Shown here: positions 12,360 through 15,772 of the stretch, piece after piece | Layout of the letters: each line of letters begins with the position of its first letter | Position numbering within the stretch: the first letter of the stretch is position 1 | NCBI GenBank assembly: GCA_038124905.1 | Contig: JAYPCW010000027.1 | Coordinates: 1 to 15,772 of the forward strand | Direction: 5' to 3' | DNA length: 15,772 bases | Source: ATZT02 sp038124905 | GTDB taxonomy: Bacteria; Actinomycetota; Actinomycetes; S36-B12; UBA5976 | The notes under the pieces: model-generated | Told to the model about the DNA's origin: nothing | Seen by the model: only the letters and a program-made list of their open reading frames with translations | Database searches by the model: none | Made by a program: the position numbers and the translations under genes

Positions 12360-13736
12360 GTGTCCAACTACGACCTAGTAATTCTCGGCGCCGGTAGCGG
12401 TGGTTATGCAGCAGCTTTGCGCGGCTCGCAACTTGGTCTAAAAGTGGCACTTATTGAACGCGACCTATTGGGCGGCACCTGTCTACATAGAGGATGCATT
12501 CCAACCAAAGCCCTTTTGCATGCTGGCGAAATTGCTGATGGGGTCAGAGAGTCAGCAAGTTTTGGTGTTCAAGCAACTTTGCAAGGCGTAGATATGCCAC
12601 AAGTTAATACTTATAAGGACTCTGTAGTAAATCGGCTCCATAAAGGCTTGCAAGGTTTAGTTAAGCATCGCGGTGTTGATTACATAACTGGTGACGGAAA
12701 ATTCATTGGCCCTAATTCTGTAAAAGTTGGTGACCAAACTTTTATCGGCAAGAATGTTTTACTTGCCACTGGGTCATTTCCAAAAACTATTCCAGGTTTA
12801 GAAATTGATGGTAAATACGTAATCACTTCTGAAGAAGCTCTGAAGCTAGAAAAGGTTCCAAGCAAAGTTTTAATTTTGGGTGGCGGAGTTATTGGTGTTG
12901 AATTTGCCAGCGTCTGGAGATCTTTTGGCGCAGAAGTAACGGTGATTGAAGGACTACCTCGCTTAGTGCCAGCTGAAGATGAAGCTTCAAGTAAGGCATT
13001 AGATCGAGCATTCCGTCGTCGGGGCATTACTTCATCTGTAGGCGTGAAGTTTGCGGGAGTTGAAAAAACAGCAAATGGCATTGTCGCCAAACTAGAAGAT
13101 GGCACTACCTTCGAAGCAGATTTAATGTTAGTTGCAGTAGGTAGAGGTTCTGCCACCAGAAATCAAGGCTTTGAAGCTGCTGGTTTGGAATTTGACGGTG
13201 AATTGCTTAAAGTAAATGATTCTCTGCAAACTAACTTGCCTAATGTCTATGCCGTAGGCGACATTGTTCGCGGCCCGCAATTAGCACACAAAGGTTTTCA
13301 AGAAGGTATTTTTGTAGCTGAACACATTGCTGGATTAAATCCAAGAATTATTGACATCACGGCGATTCCGCGGGTCACTTACTCAGATCCTGAAATTGCC
13401 TCGATTGGTTTAACTGAATCTCAAGCTAAAGAAAAATTTGGTGCAGAAAATATTCGTAGCATTCAATACGACCTAGCGGGTAACGGAAAGAGTCAGATTC
13501 TTAAAACTGCCGGCTTTGTGAAACTAATCGCCAAAAAAGACGGCGGTCCATTTGTGGGCATTCACATGGTGGGAGCTCGCGTTGGTGAATTACTAGCTGA
13601 AGCTCAAATGATGTATTCATGGGAAGCAGCCCCTGAAGATGTTGCACCATATCTACACGCTCATCCAACGATGTCAGAATCTATGGGTGAAGCAGCAATG
13701 GCTTTAGCTGGAAAACCGCTACACGTTCACGATTAA
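12360..13736 (+). CDS. lpdA: dihydrolipoyl dehydrogenase (E3)
   Basis: A 458-residue FAD enzyme that reoxidises dihydrolipoyl groups of the 2-oxoacid dehydrogenases and the glycine cleavage system, making NADH. FAD site: ILGAGSGGYAAALRG (8-22). The redox disulfide is Cys41-Cys46 in GGTCLHRGCIPTK. NAD site: LILGGGVIGVEFASVW. Second FAD motif: VYAVGDIVRGPQLAHKG. The dimer-interface catalytic pair is His435 and Glu440 in HAHPTMSE. It starts at GTG 12360 after AAAGG. It is 19 bases from sucB, so the two are co-transcribed. A short gap of 68 bases after pepA shows no clear terminator. Confidence 0.97.
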   Translation: MSNYDLVILGAGSGGYAAALRGSQLGLKVALIERDLLGGTCLHRGCIPTKALLHAGEIADGVRESASFGVQATLQGVDMPQVNTYKDSVVNRLHKGLQGLVKHRGVDYITGDGKFIGPNSVKVGDQTFIGKNVLLATGSFPKTIPGLEIDGKYVITSEEALKLEKVPSKVLILGGGVIGVEFASVWRSFGAEVTVIEGLPRLVPAEDEASSKALDRAFRRRGITSSVGVKFAGVEKTANGIVAKLEDGTTFEADLMLVAVGRGSATRNQGFEAAGLEFDGELLKVNDSLQTNLPNVYAVGDIVRGPQLAHKGFQEGIFVAEHIAGLNPRIIDITAIPRVTYSDPEIASIGLTESQAKEKFGAENIRSIQYDLAGNGKSQILKTAGFVKLIAKKDGGPFVGIHMVGARVGELLAEAQMMYSWEAAPEDVAPYLHAHPTMSESMGEAAMALAGKPLHVHD

Positions 13737-13755
13737 ATATAGAAAAGGAATAAAA

Positions 13756-15304
13756 ATGTCACAGTCGGTGGTACTTCCCCAATTAGGTGAATCAGTCACT
13801 GAAGGTACCGTCACCCGATGGTTAAAAAATGTGGGCGATACCGTCCAAGTTGATGAACCATTAGTAGAAATTTCTACCGACAAAGTTGACACTGAAATTC
13901 CAGCTCCAGTTAGTGGAGTACTTACTGAAATCTCAGCTCAAGTTGATGCAGTCGTGCCAGTTGGTGGGCAACTTGGAGTAATTAGCGAATCGGCTGGCGC
14001 GCCTGCGCCTGCAACGCCGGCGGCTCCTGTGGCACCAAAAGTTGAAGAACCTCCTGCGCCCGTTGCCACTCCTGAGCCGGCAGCTACGCCTGCTTCAACT
14101 CCCACTGCTCCTCAAGCTTCAGCTCCAACTAATGGAGCAGTCGTTGAAGTTGTCTTACCGCAACTTGGCGAATCTGTTACTGAAGGCACTATCACTCGCT
14201 GGTTAAAANNNNNNNNNNNNNNNNNNNNNNNNNNNNNNNNNNNNNNNNNNNNNNNNNNNNNNNNNNNNNNNNNNNNNNNNNNNNNNNNNNNNNNNNNNNN
14301 NNNNNNNNGCAACTCCTGCAGCAAAAGTCGAGGTTGTTGAAGTTAAGCCTGCTCAAGCTGCGAGTGAATCAAATGCTGGTGCTTACACCACGCCACTAGT
14401 TCGACAACTTGCTCGTGAAAAAGGAATTGACCTTTCCCAAGTTAAGGGATCTGGTGTTGGTGGTCGCATAAGAAAAGAAGACATACTTAACTTTGTACCT
14501 GCTGCCCCAACCCCAGTCGCCACGCCTGCCGCGAAACCAGCAGCGCCTAGCGCCCCCGCAGCTGCTGCTGCACCTAGCCCGCTTAGAGGTAGAACTGAAG
14601 CTACAACTCGCTTACGTCGAGTAATTGCAGAACGCATGGTGCAGTCTTTGCAAACTTCAGCGCAATTAACCAGCGTTGTTGAAGTTGATGTAACCAGAAT
14701 TAGCCAGCTAAGAGATCGGGTGAAAAACGAATTTCTCAAGCGCGAAGGTGTAAAGCTCACTTTCTTGCCCTTCTTTGCAAAAGCAACGATCGAAGCGCTA
14801 AAGATTCACCCAGTATTAAATAGCACTCTTAATGCAGATGCTTCTGAAATTACTTATCATGATGCAGAGCACCTAGCAATTGCCGTTGATACACCAAAGG
14901 GTTTGTTGGTTCCGGTCATCAAAGACGCTGGTGACCTATCAATCGCTGGATTAGCCAGAAAGATCACTGACCTAGCAGCTCGAACTAGAGATAATCAAGT
15001 AACACCAGATGAATTAAGTGGCGGCACTTTCACCATCACTAATACTGGAAGTCGGGGTGCGCTATTTGATACGCCAATCTTGAATCAACCACAGGTTGCC
15101 ATTATGGGTACTGGAGCGGTTGTAAAAAGAGCAGTAGTTGTGCCTGGTGAGGATGGAACAGATTCAATTGCCGTGCGCCAAATGGTTTATCTTGCGCTTA
15201 CCTATGATCACCGAATCGTAGATGGAGCTGACGCTGCACGCTTTTTAACAACTGTAAAGCAACGTTTAGAAGAGGCTAATTTCGAAGACGAACTAGGAAT
15301 CTAA
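13756..15304 (+). CDS. sucB: dihydrolipoamide acyltransferase (E2), two lipoyl domains; assembly gap inside
   Basis: E2 of a 2-oxoacid dehydrogenase (2-oxoglutarate or pyruvate; SucB/DlaT type). The first lipoyl domain is residues 4-77, with the lipoylated lysine in EISTDKVDTE. An Ala/Pro-rich linker follows, and then a second lipoyl domain that starts VVLPQLGESVTEGTITRWLK and is cut off by 100 N. After the gap, in frame from 14309, come the E3-binding domain (TPLVRQLAREKGIDL...GGRIRKEDIL), a second Ala/Pro linker and the catalytic domain, with TYDHRIVDGADAARFL carrying the active His and Asp near the C-terminus. The 453 bases before the gap are whole codons and the sequence after it resumes on a codon boundary. 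100 N would shift the frame, so the real gap is a multiple of three. Ribosome site AAGGA before ATG 13756. Frame breaks here are artefacts. Confidence 0.95.
13768..13827 (+). repeat. lipoyl-domain repeat, copy 1
   Basis: Encodes VVLPQLGESVTEGTVTRWLK. Copy 2 at 14149-14208 encodes the same 20 residues with one change (Val to Ile), though many third codon positions differ. This is a protein-level domain duplication. Confidence 0.85.
14149..14208 (+). repeat. lipoyl-domain repeat, copy 2 (truncated by the gap)
   Basis: Encodes VVLPQLGESVTEGTITRWLK, 19 of 20 residues as in copy 1. The sequence breaks off at the last of these residues, just where the 100-N gap begins. Confidence 0.85.
14209..14308. 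other. assembly gap of 100 N within sucB
   Basis: Exactly 100 N inside the second lipoyl domain. Because 100 is not a multiple of three while both flanks are in the same frame, the number is a placeholder. By analogy with copy 1, about 50 residues of lipoyl domain plus linker are missing. Confidence 0.95.
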
Positions 15305-15306
15305 CA

Positions 15307-15772
15307 ATGAAGCTTGTCGTTACTGGAGCTTCAGGCTTAATCGGCTCAGCGTTTGTCAAAGCAGCAGAAGCTCGCGGCGATGAGGTAATTCGGTTAGTTA
15401 GAAGAAAGCCAAAAAACGCTAATGAAGCTTTTTGGAATCCTAAAACCGGAGAGATCGATCATCTATTACTAGATGGAGCAGACGCGATTGTTCATCTAGC
15501 AGGTGCGGGAGTTGGCGATCGTCGCTGGAGTGAAAAATACAAGAAAGAGATTTATTCCAGTCGAGTAACTTCGACAAAATTAATTGTAAAAGCAATTTCA
15601 AAAATGCACCGCCCACCGAAAGTTTTAGTCTCTGCCTCAGCAATTGGTTACTACGGAGATACTGGTTCAAATTTGGTTGATGAGAATGCGCCCGCAGGAG
15701 AAGGTTTTTTGGCAGAAGTTTGCCTAGCTTGGGAAGCTGCCGCTAAGCCAGCACAAGAGTATGGAGTTCGCG
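15307..15772 (+). CDS. TIGR01777 family NAD(P)-dependent epimerase-like protein (runs off right edge)
   Basis: The first 155 codons of an extended short-chain dehydrogenase-like protein. The nucleotide motif is VVTGASGLIGSAF (4-16). ADAIVHLAGAGVGDRRWS follows, then SSRVTSTKLIVKAI and the VSASAIGYYGDTG segment typical of the TIGR01777/YfcH/SDR39U1 family, then DENAPAGEGFLAEVCLAWE. The function of this family is unsettled; sugar-nucleotide epimerase-like activity is often assumed. The start is ATG 15307, two bases after the sucB stop, with AGGA in the sucB end, so it belongs to the lpdA-sucB operon. M. tuberculosis Rv2216 occupies the same place after the E2 gene. The C-terminal domain is outside the window. 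Confidence 0.92.
   Translation, partial: MKLVVTGASGLIGSAFVKAAEARGDEVIRLVRRKPKNANEAFWNPKTGEIDHLLLDGADAIVHLAGAGVGDRRWSEKYKKEIYSSRVTSTKLIVKAISKMHRPPKVLVSASAIGYYGDTGSNLVDENAPAGEGFLAEVCLAWEAAAKPAQEYGVR

Noticed and set aside
12680..13156. 158-codon open frame antisense to lpdA
   Set aside because: It lies wholly within lpdA, has no ribosome site and no recognisable protein pattern; it is a by-product of lpdA codon use.
14309..14635. Apparent frameshift splitting sucB into two genes, the second starting at 14636
   Set aside because: The sequence in frame from 14309 encodes the E3-binding domain and linker without a stop; the shift is caused only by the arbitrary 100 N.
14383..14760. 125-codon frame antisense to sucB, rich in Ala and Gly
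   Set aside because: It mirrors the Ala/Pro linker and catalytic-domain start of sucB; low-complexity shadow only.
1..15772. Insertion sequence, prophage, CRISPR or defence system
   Set aside because: No transposase, integrase, direct-repeat array or defence motif was seen; all sizeable genes fit core metabolism with even base use.

Overview
The window looks like a piece of a low-GC actinobacterial chromosome, most likely from the streamlined freshwater acI type (Nanopelagicales). I infer this from four things. The proteins resemble actinobacterial families: an AdoK-type adenosine kinase, the CtaF subunit, a DUF3043 protein and a long-form NadA. Gene order follows the Mycobacterium tuberculosis stretch Rv2200c-Rv2216, as I recall it. 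The DNA is AT-rich. Intergenic spaces are tiny, and three convergent gene pairs overlap. Three runs of exactly 100 N (5234-5333, 6498-6597, 14209-14308) show that this is a scaffolded draft or metagenome assembly. Each run sits inside a gene.

Layout. Positions 1-345 (minus) hold the start of a citramalate synthase gene (cimA). Its promoter and a 150-base leader look like an isoleucine attenuator. Positions 356-3273 (minus) are the cytochrome c oxidase operon ctaC-ctaD-ctaF. At 3367-4509 (plus) is a cysteine-desulfurase-like protein that has lost its PLP lysine but keeps the persulfide cysteine. Positions 4503-6986 (minus) hold glycerate kinase, the A-type Fe-S carrier erpA, adenosine kinase adoK and the aat aminoacyl-tRNA-protein transferase. 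At 7023-8745 (plus) are nadA and a DUF3043 membrane protein. A small Trp-rich protein is at 8742-8972 (minus). A shortened CobT-like protein lies at 9036-9659 (plus) and gcvT at 9645-10754 (minus). From 10807 to the right edge (plus) come pepA, lpdA, sucB and the start of a TIGR01777-family epimerase-like gene.

How the parts work together. The window is mostly central metabolism: terminal respiration (ctaCDF), 2-oxoacid dehydrogenase E3 and E2 (lpdA, sucB), glycine cleavage (gcvT, which also depends on the lipoyl/E3 system), NAD synthesis (nadA, an Fe-S enzyme) and Fe-S delivery (erpA). Two genes appear to be decayed or repurposed paralogues of enzymes, and both keep their ancestral family's fold. 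At least six genes have a TANNNT -10 box only 6-7 bases before the start codon, which suggests leaderless mRNAs. I saw no mobile element, CRISPR array, tRNA or rRNA.
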